Below are positions 41,668 to 49,045 of a DNA stretch of 49,045 nt, piece after piece. Positions within the stretch are counted from its first letter, which is position 1. Every line of letters starts with the position of its first letter. This DNA is from CAVBBU01 sp963593765. GTDB lineage: Bacteria > Bacillota > Clostridia > Lachnospirales > Lachnospiraceae. A program made the position numbers and the translations under genes. Where the stretch lies: NCBI GenBank assembly GCA_963593765.1, contig CAVBBU010000002.1, positions 1 through 49,045 of the forward strand. The letters are read 5' to 3'. The notes beneath the pieces were generated by a model. That model did no database searches and had not been told where the DNA came from. It saw only the letters and a list, made by a program, of their open reading frames with translations.

Positions 41668-43112
41668 ATTTTTATAAAAAGCTAACACTTAGAAGCAAGC
41701 TGATAGTAATATCGGTAGGTGTTATATTGCTTATGCTTATTATGGGTACAGCAAGCGTAGTATTAGTAAGCATAAACAATCATAGCATGCAAGGGCTTTT
41801 ATATAATAATCAAAATGCATACAATCTTCAAAGTGCAATCGGGCAAGAGGAAAGTGCCTTTAGAGCATACATTTATAGTGAGAGTGACAAGACAAGGCAG
41901 GAGTATGAAGCGGCTGTTGCAAATACAAAAAAGGCATTAGATGAGCTTCCATTTGATTATGATAAAATAGGCGAGAGCAGATATGAGATAACACAAACCA
42001 TTAAGTACAGCTATGAAAATTATTGCATTGCCCGTGACGAGCTTATAAACACAAGCAGAGAGGACAGCTTATATATTACGAAGCTATACGAGATTTACTC
42101 TATGCAAGGCTACATAAAGGGCTACTGCGAGGAGCTAACTCAAAGGGTTTTAGAGGATAGCGCAAAGACCTACGACAGAGAAAGCGGAATATATATAAGA
42201 ACGCCGTATTATATTATGATTATTGTCCTGTTTGGTCTTGGCATACTTCTTTGGATTTTATATACTCAGCTGTGGAAGCTATTTAAGGCACTTGGAGAGA
42301 TGGCACAGGCATCTAGGAATATGCAAAATGATATATATAACCAGCCCGATGTTAAATGGGACAGCGAGGATGAGATGGGTGAGCTGGTTTCTGCCTTTAA
42401 TAAAATGAAGCATGTAACAAAGCAAAACCAGGCTATGAGGGAGCACCTACATAAGGAGGAGCTTGCGAAGATAGACCTTGAGCAAAGATTTGCAGCGGCA
42501 CAGTTTGAGGCACTTAAAAATCAGCTTAATCCGCATTTTTTATTTAATACGCTTAATACCATAGCACGTATGGCTAAGATAGAGGGAGCACCAACAAGCG
42601 AGCATATGACTATAGCTGTTAGCAATCTTCTTCGATATAATCTTAGAACAAATGATGCACTTGTTCCTTTTTCTCAGGAGGTTAAGGTTGTTAAGGATTA
42701 TATGTACATTCAGGAAATGCGTTTTGGAGATCGCATAAGCTACAAGCTTAATTGTGACATAGACGATGCAACGCTAGTTCCGGTTTTCCTTTTACAGCCC
42801 CTCGTGGAAAATGCTATCATACACGGACTTTCTCCTAAGGAGGACGGCGGCTTTATATCGATTTACGCAAAAAATAAAAATAATACAATCCGCATAGCGG
42901 TTATGGACAACGGCCTAGGAATGGACAGTAAGAGACTTAAGGAAGTTAGAGAGTCTATGTCGCTAAGGATTAGAACCAGCGGAATAGGAATGAGTAATAT
43001 AAGCAGACGTGTATCAGGCTTATACGAGGACGGAAGCATGAGAATATATAGCAGAAAGGATAAGGGCACCTTAGTTGTAGTTACATTTAGTAGGCTAAGA
43101 GGAGAGGAGTAG
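41658..43112 (+). CDS. Sensor histidine kinase (YesM/LytS type)
   Basis: 484 residues. Two membrane segments (about 15-38 and 184-205) flank an extracellular sensor region of about 145 residues; a HAMP linker (to about 255) and coiled coil lead to the His_kinase domain with phosphorylatable His293 in QLNPHFLFN, then the ATPase domain with NAIIHG, DNGLGMD and GIGMSN. This class usually responds to sugars or cell-surface signals with an AraC-type response regulator, which is encoded next. It overlaps folT at its start. Confidence 0.92.
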   Translation: MDIDFYKKLTLRSKLIVISVGVILLMLIMGTASVVLVSINNHSMQGLLYNNQNAYNLQSAIGQEESAFRAYIYSESDKTRQEYEAAVANTKKALDELPFDYDKIGESRYEITQTIKYSYENYCIARDELINTSREDSLYITKLYEIYSMQGYIKGYCEELTQRVLEDSAKTYDRESGIYIRTPYYIMIIVLFGLGILLWILYTQLWKLFKALGEMAQASRNMQNDIYNQPDVKWDSEDEMGELVSAFNKMKHVTKQNQAMREHLHKEELAKIDLEQRFAAAQFEALKNQLNPHFLFNTLNTIARMAKIEGAPTSEHMTIAVSNLLRYNLRTNDALVPFSQEVKVVKDYMYIQEMRFGDRISYKLNCDIDDATLVPVFLLQPLVENAIIHGLSPKEDGGFISIYAKNKNNTIRIAVMDNGLGMDSKRLKEVRESMSLRIRTSGIGMSNISRRVSGLYEDGSMRIYSRKDKGTLVVVTFSRLRGEE

Positions 43113-43113
43113 T

Positions 43114-43860
43114 ATGTTTCATATACTTATAGCAGATGATGAAAAAACTGAGCGTATGGCACTTGCAAAAACTCTTAAGGATTCGCTAGGCGAGGAGCTG
43201 GTTTTGCATGAAGCGGATAATGGCAAAAGAGCAGTCGATTCATTTAGGCAGCAGCCTATCTCGCTTGCGATACTTGATATCGAGATGCCTGTTATGAATG
43301 GAATCGAGGCAGCTAAAATTATTTTTTCAGAAGCACCAAGCACAGCTATAATATTTTTAACTGCATATGATACATTTGAATATGCAAAGCAGGCTATAAA
43401 GGTAAGAGCAAGAGATTATATACTAAAGCCATATAGCGATGAGGAGCTGCTTGCAGCAGTGGATGATGCACTCCATACGCCATACAAATCAGTAAAGGCG
43501 AATTTAACTGGCAAGGATGATGTATCTCCTGATCAGTATCAGGTAGTTACTATGCAAATGCTTAATTATCTTTATACGCATTATCAGGATGAGATTTCTA
43601 TGCAGGATGCAGCATATGCACTTAACTACTCCGAGCCTTATTTTTGCAAGCTCTTTAAGCAGCAGACAGGACAGAGCTTTATGTCCTACCTTTCAGAGTA
43701 CAGAATAGATAAGGCAAAGGAGCTGCTTGCACAGCCTACAGTTAATATAAAGGATATAGGACGTAAGGTTGGTTATCCCGATGCGAATTACTTTGCAAAG
43801 GTTTTTAGGAGAATAACAGGGCAAAGCCCGAGTGAATATAGAAGCAGTATAATTAAATAA
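43114..43860 (+). CDS. Response regulator with AraC-type output (YesN type)
   Basis: 248 residues. Receiver domain (1-120) with acidic pocket ADDE (7-10), phosphoacceptor Asp55 in AILDIEMPVMNG, and LKPYS switch lysine; C-terminal AraC helix-turn-helix (about 150-248) ending KVFRRITGQSPSEYR. One base separates it from the kinase gene. The likely target is the sugar ABC operon immediately downstream. Confidence 0.93.
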   Translation: MFHILIADDEKTERMALAKTLKDSLGEELVLHEADNGKRAVDSFRQQPISLAILDIEMPVMNGIEAAKIIFSEAPSTAIIFLTAYDTFEYAKQAIKVRARDYILKPYSDEELLAAVDDALHTPYKSVKANLTGKDDVSPDQYQVVTMQMLNYLYTHYQDEISMQDAAYALNYSEPYFCKLFKQQTGQSFMSYLSEYRIDKAKELLAQPTVNIKDIGRKVGYPDANYFAKVFRRITGQSPSEYRSSIIK

Positions 43861-43876
43861 AATAGGATTTAAAAAG

Positions 43877-43915
43877 AAAGCACCTCGCTGGGAAACTTGT
43901 GTGGTGTTTTTTTAA
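43877..43915 (+). terminator. Terminator after the two-component genes
   Basis: AAAGCACC (43877-43884) pairs with GGTGTTT (43903-43909, wobble at the end), followed by a T-run. Medium strength. Confidence 0.55.
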
Positions 43916-44045
43916 TGGAAAAATTCACTTCCTGTTTGTATACACGAACAAAGCTAAAAATGTCCTAATCTTACAAAGATATTACTATATGAGTTTGGCA
44001 GGTCAAATGTTTATAATAAATACATATAAGCAAGGAGGTGCGTTT

Positions 44046-45593
44046 ATGGCAGAAGAGCTATTCCGAATGGAAGGAATAAGTAAGAGCTTCCCTGGAGTTA
44101 AGGCACTAGATAACGTACACCTAGATGTATATAAGGGAGAGGTTTTAGGACTTGTAGGTGAAAACGGAGCAGGAAAATCTACTCTTATGAAGATATTATC
44201 TGGAGTGTACCATGCCGACGAGGGAGAGATCTTCATAGAAGGGAAAAAGGTTAATATAGATTCAGTAGCAAAGGCACATGAGCTAGGCATATCTATAATC
44301 ATGCAGGAGCTTAACATGTGCGGACATCTAAGCGTTGCAGACAACATTTTCATAGGCAGACCACACAAGAGAGGTCCGTTTATAGATGATAAGAAGATGC
44401 ATGAAGAGGCCAAGAAGATACTTGATGACCTTGGAATTAAGCTTAATACCTATACTAAGGTGGGCGACCTAAGCGTTGCACAGCAGCAGATGGTTGAAAT
44501 TGCAAAGGCGATAAGCTTTAATTCTAAAATTCTTGTACTTGATGAGCCGACAGCAACTCTTACAGAAAGAGAGATAGACCAGCTCTTTGAGATAATCAAG
44601 AGGCTTCAGGCTAAGAATGTTGGAATGGTATATATCTCGCATCGTATGGCAGAGCTTAATCGTATATGCAAGAGAGCATCCGTAATAAGAGATGGACAGT
44701 ATATAGGTACAGTTAGCCTAGATGAGATAAGCATGGACGATTTGGTAAATATGATAGTAGGTCGTCCGCTTGATGATAAATATCCAAAGCACGAAAGAAC
44801 GATAGGAGACATTGTCCTAGAGGGTAAGAACATTCACAGAGGCAAAAAGGTCAATGTTGACGACTTCTATGTTCGCAAGGGCGAGATACTTGGTATATCG
44901 GGACTTGTAGGAGCAGGAAGAACAGAGCTTATGCGATGCGTTTTTGGAGCCGACCAGCCAGACAGCATGGAGCTGTATATGGACGGCAAGCCTATAAAGG
45001 TTAATTCAGTTATACAGGCTATAAACCATGGAATAGGCTATGCGACAGAAAACAGAAAGAAGGATGGCTTAGCTCTTGGACTGGATGTTCAGTATAACAC
45101 GAACATGGCACATCTAAGACAGCTAACACACTGTGGATTTATAGATGATAAAGAGGGTGCAAGAAATGCACAGGAGTATGTAGAGCTTCTTAGAACTAAA
45201 ACTCCAAGCATACATCAGCTATGTAAGAACCTATCAGGAGGAAACCAGCAAAAGGTTGTACTTGCAAAATGGCTCTGCAATGATGTTAAGGTTCTTATAG
45301 TAGATGAGCCTACAAGAGGAATAGATGTAGGTGCTAAGTATGAGGTATATGAGCTGTTTAACCGTCTAAGTGACCAGGGAGTTGCAATAATTATGATTTC
45401 GTCAGAGCTTCCTGAGATACTAGGAATGAGTGACAGGGTACTCGTTATACATGAGGGCGAGATAAATGGTGAGCTAAATGCAAAGGAGGCAACGCAGGAA
45501 CAAATCCTTTACCTTGCAGCAGGATATAACAAGCTAGAGGGAAAGCCTGCACCAACTCTGCCAAGACCGCAATCATCAAAGGCAACAGCATAA
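44046..45593 (+). CDS. Sugar ABC transporter ATP-binding protein (RbsA/MglA type)
   Basis: 515 residues with two fused ABC ATPase domains. The first has Walker A GENGAGKST, degenerate signature LSVAQQQ and Walker B ILVLDEPTATL; the second lacks a canonical Walker A (GLVGAGRTE) but has signature LSGGNQQ and Walker B LIVDEPTRGID. This asymmetry is normal for the RbsA family. ATG 44046 has AAGGAGG upstream; the frame is open to 43899 across the terminator, which would be an unlikely start. Energises uptake of a pentose or galactose-like sugar. Confidence 0.92.
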   Translation: MAEELFRMEGISKSFPGVKALDNVHLDVYKGEVLGLVGENGAGKSTLMKILSGVYHADEGEIFIEGKKVNIDSVAKAHELGISIIMQELNMCGHLSVADNIFIGRPHKRGPFIDDKKMHEEAKKILDDLGIKLNTYTKVGDLSVAQQQMVEIAKAISFNSKILVLDEPTATLTEREIDQLFEIIKRLQAKNVGMVYISHRMAELNRICKRASVIRDGQYIGTVSLDEISMDDLVNMIVGRPLDDKYPKHERTIGDIVLEGKNIHRGKKVNVDDFYVRKGEILGISGLVGAGRTELMRCVFGADQPDSMELYMDGKPIKVNSVIQAINHGIGYATENRKKDGLALGLDVQYNTNMAHLRQLTHCGFIDDKEGARNAQEYVELLRTKTPSIHQLCKNLSGGNQQKVVLAKWLCNDVKVLIVDEPTRGIDVGAKYEVYELFNRLSDQGVAIIMISSELPEILGMSDRVLVIHEGEINGELNAKEATQEQILYLAAGYNKLEGKPAPTLPRPQSSKATA

Positions 45594-45614
45594 AACATAT
45601 TTGGAGGAAAAGAA

Positions 45615-46661
45615 ATGTCAAGCAAAGAAAATGGAGCTAAGGTGGGCTCATTTAATCATCTAAACGCAGCAACAAGACGAGCTATATTTTCATTTGGAAT
45701 ATTAATCGCACTATTTTGTATATTTTCACTTTTATCACCTGCTAAGTTTTTAGCAGCAACTAATCTTCAAAACCTGCTTCAGCAGATAGTTACTTATACT
45801 ATTATAGGCTGCGGACTTTCGTTCTGTCTTGTCTGCGGTGGTAACGACCTAAGTGCCGGAGCATCTATGGCACTATCTGGAATTATAATGGTTAGCTTTT
45901 TGACTATGGGACTTCCTATGTGGCTATGCATAATACTTTGCCTTACTATGGGAGTTTTAACAGGTGTTATGAACGGCTTCTTTATAGAGATACTTGGAGT
46001 TGTTCCATTCGTTGCTACACTGGCAACGCAGTGGGTATACAGAGGTATGGCAAACGTACTTGTTAATGGTGCACCTTTATATACAACAAACATACCTTCA
46101 GAGGCAGTACAGGCACAGTTTTATGTACTCGGTGGTGGACGTATAGGTGGCGATGGTCTTCCATACTCAGTTATTATTACAGCAATATATGCGGTAATAC
46201 TTGGTATAGTTTTAGCAAAGACCCGTATAGGTCGTCAGATATATGCCTGCGGATCTAACCTAGAGGCAGCAAAGCTATCAGGTATCAATGCAGTTAAGAC
46301 TCGTATGTTTGCTTATTGCATATCTGGACTTTCAGCAGCTATATGCGGAATCCTGGTTGCATCAAGACTATCAAGTGCACAGCCTACAGCAGGTAATGGT
46401 TACGAGATGGAAGCTATAGCAGCATCAGTTCTTGGCGGTATATCTATACTAGGTGGTGAGGGAACTATTCTTAATACAGTCATCGGAGCACTTATGATGG
46501 GTGTTATCAGAAATGGACTTAACCTTAACGGTGTAAACTCTTTCTGGCAGCAGGTTGTTGTAGGATTCATACTTCTTATAGCAGTTGCATCACAGACAGC
46601 AAACAAGGGTGGTCAGCTAGAGGGCATAAAGAGAATGCTTGGTCTTAAAAAGACCCATTAA
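45615..46661 (+). CDS. Sugar ABC transporter permease (RbsC type)
   Basis: 348 residues, 8-10 membrane segments. Family blocks GGNDLSAGASMALSGI and CGSNLEAAKLSGINAVKTR are intact. GGAGG precedes ATG 45615, 22 nt after the ATPase gene. Forms the channel for the sugar bound by the next gene product. Confidence 0.93.
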   Translation: MSSKENGAKVGSFNHLNAATRRAIFSFGILIALFCIFSLLSPAKFLAATNLQNLLQQIVTYTIIGCGLSFCLVCGGNDLSAGASMALSGIIMVSFLTMGLPMWLCIILCLTMGVLTGVMNGFFIEILGVVPFVATLATQWVYRGMANVLVNGAPLYTTNIPSEAVQAQFYVLGGGRIGGDGLPYSVIITAIYAVILGIVLAKTRIGRQIYACGSNLEAAKLSGINAVKTRMFAYCISGLSAAICGILVASRLSSAQPTAGNGYEMEAIAASVLGGISILGGEGTILNTVIGALMMGVIRNGLNLNGVNSFWQQVVVGFILLIAVASQTANKGGQLEGIKRMLGLKKTH

Positions 46662-46685
46662 ATAAAAACAAAGGAGAAAGTATTT

Positions 46686-47771
46686 ATGAAGAAAATTAGA
46701 AGGGTAGTAGCATTAGGATTAGCAACACTTATTGCAGCTGCAAGCATAGCAGGCTGTGGCTCATCAAACACAGCAGAGACAACAGCTGCCGCAGCAGCAG
46801 AGGAAGCAAAAACAGAGGCAGCTGCAGCAGAAGAGGGTGCAGCAGAGGCAACAGACGGAGAAAAGACTATATATGTTATAGTTAAGGTTCTTGGTAACCA
46901 GTACTGGAGCGTACTTCAGGCAGGTGCTGAGCAGGCAGGTAAGGATCTTGGATGCAATGTAGTAGTTGTAGGTACAGCACTTGAGTCAGATATCGAAGGT
47001 CAGCTTACACTTCTTCAGAACGCTGTTTCTGCACAGGCAGACGGTATCGTTATAGCACCACTTGATTCTGTATCACTTGACGCACCTATAACAGAGGCTT
47101 ACAATTCTGGTATACCTGTAGTACTAGTTGATACAGTAATAAAGAGCGACAACTATAGCGCAGCACTTATGACAAACAACGTAGAGGCTGGTAAGACAGC
47201 AGCACAGGAGATGCTAGAGCGTCTTAAGGCTAGAGGAATTGCTGAGACAGAAACAGCTCAGATAGCTATACAGATAGGCTCTACAGGTTCACAGACTATC
47301 ACAGACCGTGTAAATGGTTTCAAGGAGTATTGGGCAGCAAATGCACCAGAGGCTTGGACTATACTTGAGGATGATATAAAGGTAAATGATGGTGATATAA
47401 GCAAGGCTGTTGGCTTCTGCCAGGACTTCCTTACAACATATCCAGACATCAAGGGAATGTTCGGACCTAACAACGGTTCTACAGTTGGATTTGTTACAGG
47501 ACTTACAGAGTCTAAGCGTACAGATGTTACTATGATAGGCTTTGACTTCTCAGCAGAGATAGAGACTATGATAAGAAGCGGTGAGTACGATGTTGCATCA
47601 GTTGTACAGAGACAGTACTTCATGGGATATGATGGCGTTAAGACAGCACTTGAGCTTTCTAATGGTGGCTCAGTAAGTGAGAAGACTGTTGATACTGGAG
47701 TTATCCTTGTAGACAGTGAAAATGTAGACGATGCAGAAGTTCAGGAGATAATCAACCCAGTTCAGGAGTAA
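46686..47771 (+). CDS. Sugar-binding lipoprotein (RbsB type)
   Basis: 361 residues; signal peptide with lipobox SIAGC (about Cys24), an Ala/Glu-rich linker and a periplasmic-binding type 1 fold starting TIYVIVKVLGNQYWSVLQAGAEQAGKDLG. Typical segments are ADGIVIAPLDS and GMFGPNNGSTVGF. Binds a monosaccharide outside the cell. Gene order ATPase-permease-binding protein is usual for this group. Confidence 0.93.
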   Translation: MKKIRRVVALGLATLIAAASIAGCGSSNTAETTAAAAAEEAKTEAAAAEEGAAEATDGEKTIYVIVKVLGNQYWSVLQAGAEQAGKDLGCNVVVVGTALESDIEGQLTLLQNAVSAQADGIVIAPLDSVSLDAPITEAYNSGIPVVLVDTVIKSDNYSAALMTNNVEAGKTAAQEMLERLKARGIAETETAQIAIQIGSTGSQTITDRVNGFKEYWAANAPEAWTILEDDIKVNDGDISKAVGFCQDFLTTYPDIKGMFGPNNGSTVGFVTGLTESKRTDVTMIGFDFSAEIETMIRSGEYDVASVVQRQYFMGYDGVKTALELSNGGSVSEKTVDTGVILVDSENVDDAEVQEIINPVQE

Positions 47772-47786
47772 AACTAGGGAGAGCTT

Positions 47787-48806
47787 ATGACTAAAAGGTC
47801 AAAATGCATATTGGGCATTGCTGCAGCCTTAGTGCTTGCAGCAGTAGTCGTAACAACTCTATATAACAAAAACAGGGGCAGCAATATAGCTGCTCCTGAA
47901 TATGTTTTTACATATGCTGAAAATCAATCAGAGGATTATCCTACAGCACAGGGTGCACGCTACTTTGCAGACAAGGTATATGAAAAAACAAACGGTCGCA
48001 TAAAGATAAATCTATATACAGATGCAAGGCTTGGAGATGAAACCTCTGTTTTAGAGCAGCTGCGGTATGGAGGTATAGACTTTGCACGAATATCGCTTAT
48101 GTCTATGGCAGATGATATTAAGGTATACAATGTGCTAGAGCTTCCGTATTTATATGATAATGCTGAGCATATGTGGAAGGTGCTTGATGGTAAGATAGGC
48201 GACAGACTTATAGGCGAGACAGAAAGCATGGATCTGGTTGGACTTTCTTGGTATGATGCAGGAGCAAGAAGCTTTTATAGTAGTGTAAAAGAGGTGCACA
48301 CGCCTAGCGATCTTTCAGGGCTTAGAATCAGAGTAGCCAAGAGTAGTATGATGTTTGATATGATTAAGGCATTTGGTGCTACTCCTGTTACAGTTGTTTA
48401 TGCAGATGTTTACTCGCAGCTTGAAACAAAAACCATAGACGGAGCAGAAAACAACTGGCCGTCATACGAATCAGAAAGGCATTGGGAGGTAGCTCCCTAC
48501 ATGACACTTGATGAGCATAATCGTATCCCTGAGCTGCAGCTTTGCTCAAAAAGCACTTGGTCTAAGCTGTCAGACTCAGATAGGGAGATAATTCTTTCTT
48601 GTGCAAAGGAAAGCGCACTTTATGAAAGGCAGCTTTGGAAGAAAACAGAGGAAAGTGCCAGAGCCAGTGCAGAAAAGGGCGGCTGCATAGTAACAACGCT
48701 TAGTAAGACAGAGCAAGAGCTTTTTAGAGAAGCCGTAAGCCCGATTTATGACAAATATGCAGGGGAGTATACAGAGCTTATAAATGAGATAAGAGAAGTA
48801 GAATAA
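47787..48806 (+). CDS. Membrane-anchored TRAP-type (DctP) binding protein, orphan
   Basis: 339 residues with a DctP fold: GARYFADKVYEKTNGRIKINLYTDARLGDE, LSGLRIRVAKSSMMFDMIKAFGATPVTVVYADVYSQLETKTIDGAEN. No DctQ or DctM gene is beside it. The N-terminus (residues 8-25) is a hydrophobic segment without a lipobox Cys after it, so it is probably anchored rather than lipidated. It is the last gene of an ABC sugar operon and follows a sensor kinase system, suggesting a sensory or accessory role: binding an acid sugar and signalling, rather than feeding a transporter. It could alternatively serve the TRAP permease at 23594-25391. Confidence 0.85.
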   Translation: MTKRSKCILGIAAALVLAAVVVTTLYNKNRGSNIAAPEYVFTYAENQSEDYPTAQGARYFADKVYEKTNGRIKINLYTDARLGDETSVLEQLRYGGIDFARISLMSMADDIKVYNVLELPYLYDNAEHMWKVLDGKIGDRLIGETESMDLVGLSWYDAGARSFYSSVKEVHTPSDLSGLRIRVAKSSMMFDMIKAFGATPVTVVYADVYSQLETKTIDGAENNWPSYESERHWEVAPYMTLDEHNRIPELQLCSKSTWSKLSDSDREIILSCAKESALYERQLWKKTEESARASAEKGGCIVTTLSKTEQELFREAVSPIYDKYAGEYTELINEIREVE

Positions 48807-48824
48807 GCTTAATAATATTGGAAG

Positions 48825-48875
48825 AAAAACGACGAGCGTGATGCCTAGTGGCAAAGTGCGATCGTCGTTTTTTGC
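48825..48875 (+). terminator. Terminator of the sugar ABC operon
   Basis: AAAAACGACGA (48825-48835) pairs with TCGTCGTTTTT (48862-48872), with a T-run within and after the stem. Confidence 0.85.
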
Positions 48876-48906
48876 TTTATTTAAGGACAAATTTAACCTA
48901 ATAAGC

Positions 48907-48912
48907 TATAAT
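48907..48912 (+). promoter_or_regulatory. Possible -10 box of the azlC-like gene
   Basis: TATAAT lies 36 bp before the ATG at 48949. The -35 position (48884-48889) reads AGGACA, a weak match. Low-to-medium confidence. Confidence 0.4.
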
Positions 48913-48948
48913 ACATTACTACAAACAATCTAAGCAAAGGATAATCAA

Positions 48949-49045
48949 ATGCAATCACCAAGGCATATAGCATTTATAAAATCAATACCCATACTGTGCA
49001 GCTACATATTTCTCGGAGCGGTATATGGAATTATGATGCAAAAGG
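48949..49045 (+). CDS. azlC: AzlC-like amino-acid exporter, 5' end only
   Basis: Only the first 32 codons are in the window; the gene runs off the right end. The translation starts MQSPRHIAFIKSIPILCSY and continues with IFLGAVYGIMMQK, a pattern like the first membrane segment of AzlC proteins, which export branched-chain amino acids with AzlD. AAAGGA precedes ATG 48949. Confidence 0.6.
   Translation, partial: MQSPRHIAFIKSIPILCSYIFLGAVYGIMMQK

Noticed and set aside
43899..44045. Extended N-terminus of the RbsA-type ATPase
   Set aside because: The upstream part runs through a terminator hairpin, is unlike the family N-terminus, and the ATG at 44046 has AAGGAGG upstream.

Overview
The window looks like chromosome from an anaerobic, low-to-moderate-GC Gram-positive bacterium, most likely a clostridial or Lachnospiraceae-type Firmicute. 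The evidence is strong AGGAGG-type ribosome binding sites throughout, Firmicute-length S12, a two-domain desulfoferrodoxin (superoxide reductase), many Ala/Gly-rich lipoproteins ending in a lipobox Cys, a folate-type ECF S component behind a tetrahydrofolate-riboswitch-like leader, YesM/YesN-type two-component genes, and heavy use of ATA for isoleucine. Genus was not determined.

Layout. 1-590: hairpins and degenerate repeats, then a consensus promoter. 705-5210: str operon rpsL-rpsG-fusA-tuf. 5323-5520: first copy of a structured repeat. 5690-6620: desulfoferrodoxin and a flavodoxin-like gene. 6772-9966: a DUF4143 ATPase (minus) and a hipB-hipA pair. 10287-15638: uptake and breakdown of 2-aminoethylphosphonate (ABC ATPase, fused permease, binding lipoprotein, PhnW, PhnX). 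15722-18413: a near-perfect 1,346-bp tandem duplication of a three-ORF cassette (truncated DUF4417 gene, MGGRG-starting ORF, small partner ORF). 18563-30552: an acid-sugar/uronate regulon (SDR, LacI regulator, enolase-superfamily dehydratase, TRAP transporter, esterase, RraA-like protein, split UxaA, second SDR, UxaC). 30655-37265: AraC regulator and a five-gene oligopeptide-type ABC transporter. 37349-39113: MATE exporter and MarR regulator. 39362-40696: glutamate dehydrogenase. 40950-43860: riboswitch, folT-like gene, sensor kinase, response regulator. 44046-48806: ribose-type sugar ABC operon ending in an orphan TRAP-type binding protein. 48949-end: start of an azlC-like gene.

Working together. 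The TRAP transporter and the downstream enzymes form one long colinear block: an acid sugar is imported, possibly de-esterified, isomerised by UxaC, reduced by an SDR and dehydrated by UxaA. Four AAACGTT-core sites lie between the divergent dehydratase and TRAP genes and fit control by the neighbouring LacI-type regulator. The phosphonate operon is complete from uptake to acetaldehyde plus phosphate.

Most notable. (1) A roughly 160-200 nt element occurs four times (5323-5520, 19359-19524, 21891-22047 minus, 40736-40933). It can fold into a closing stem plus three helical arms, and the divergent copies keep the pairing by compensatory changes. This is the best candidate here for an undescribed structured RNA or repeat. 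(2) The duplicated cassette resembles a toxin-immunity type module grafted onto a truncated DUF4417 gene. (3) A membrane-anchored orphan TRAP binding protein sits beside an ABC sugar operon and a two-component system.
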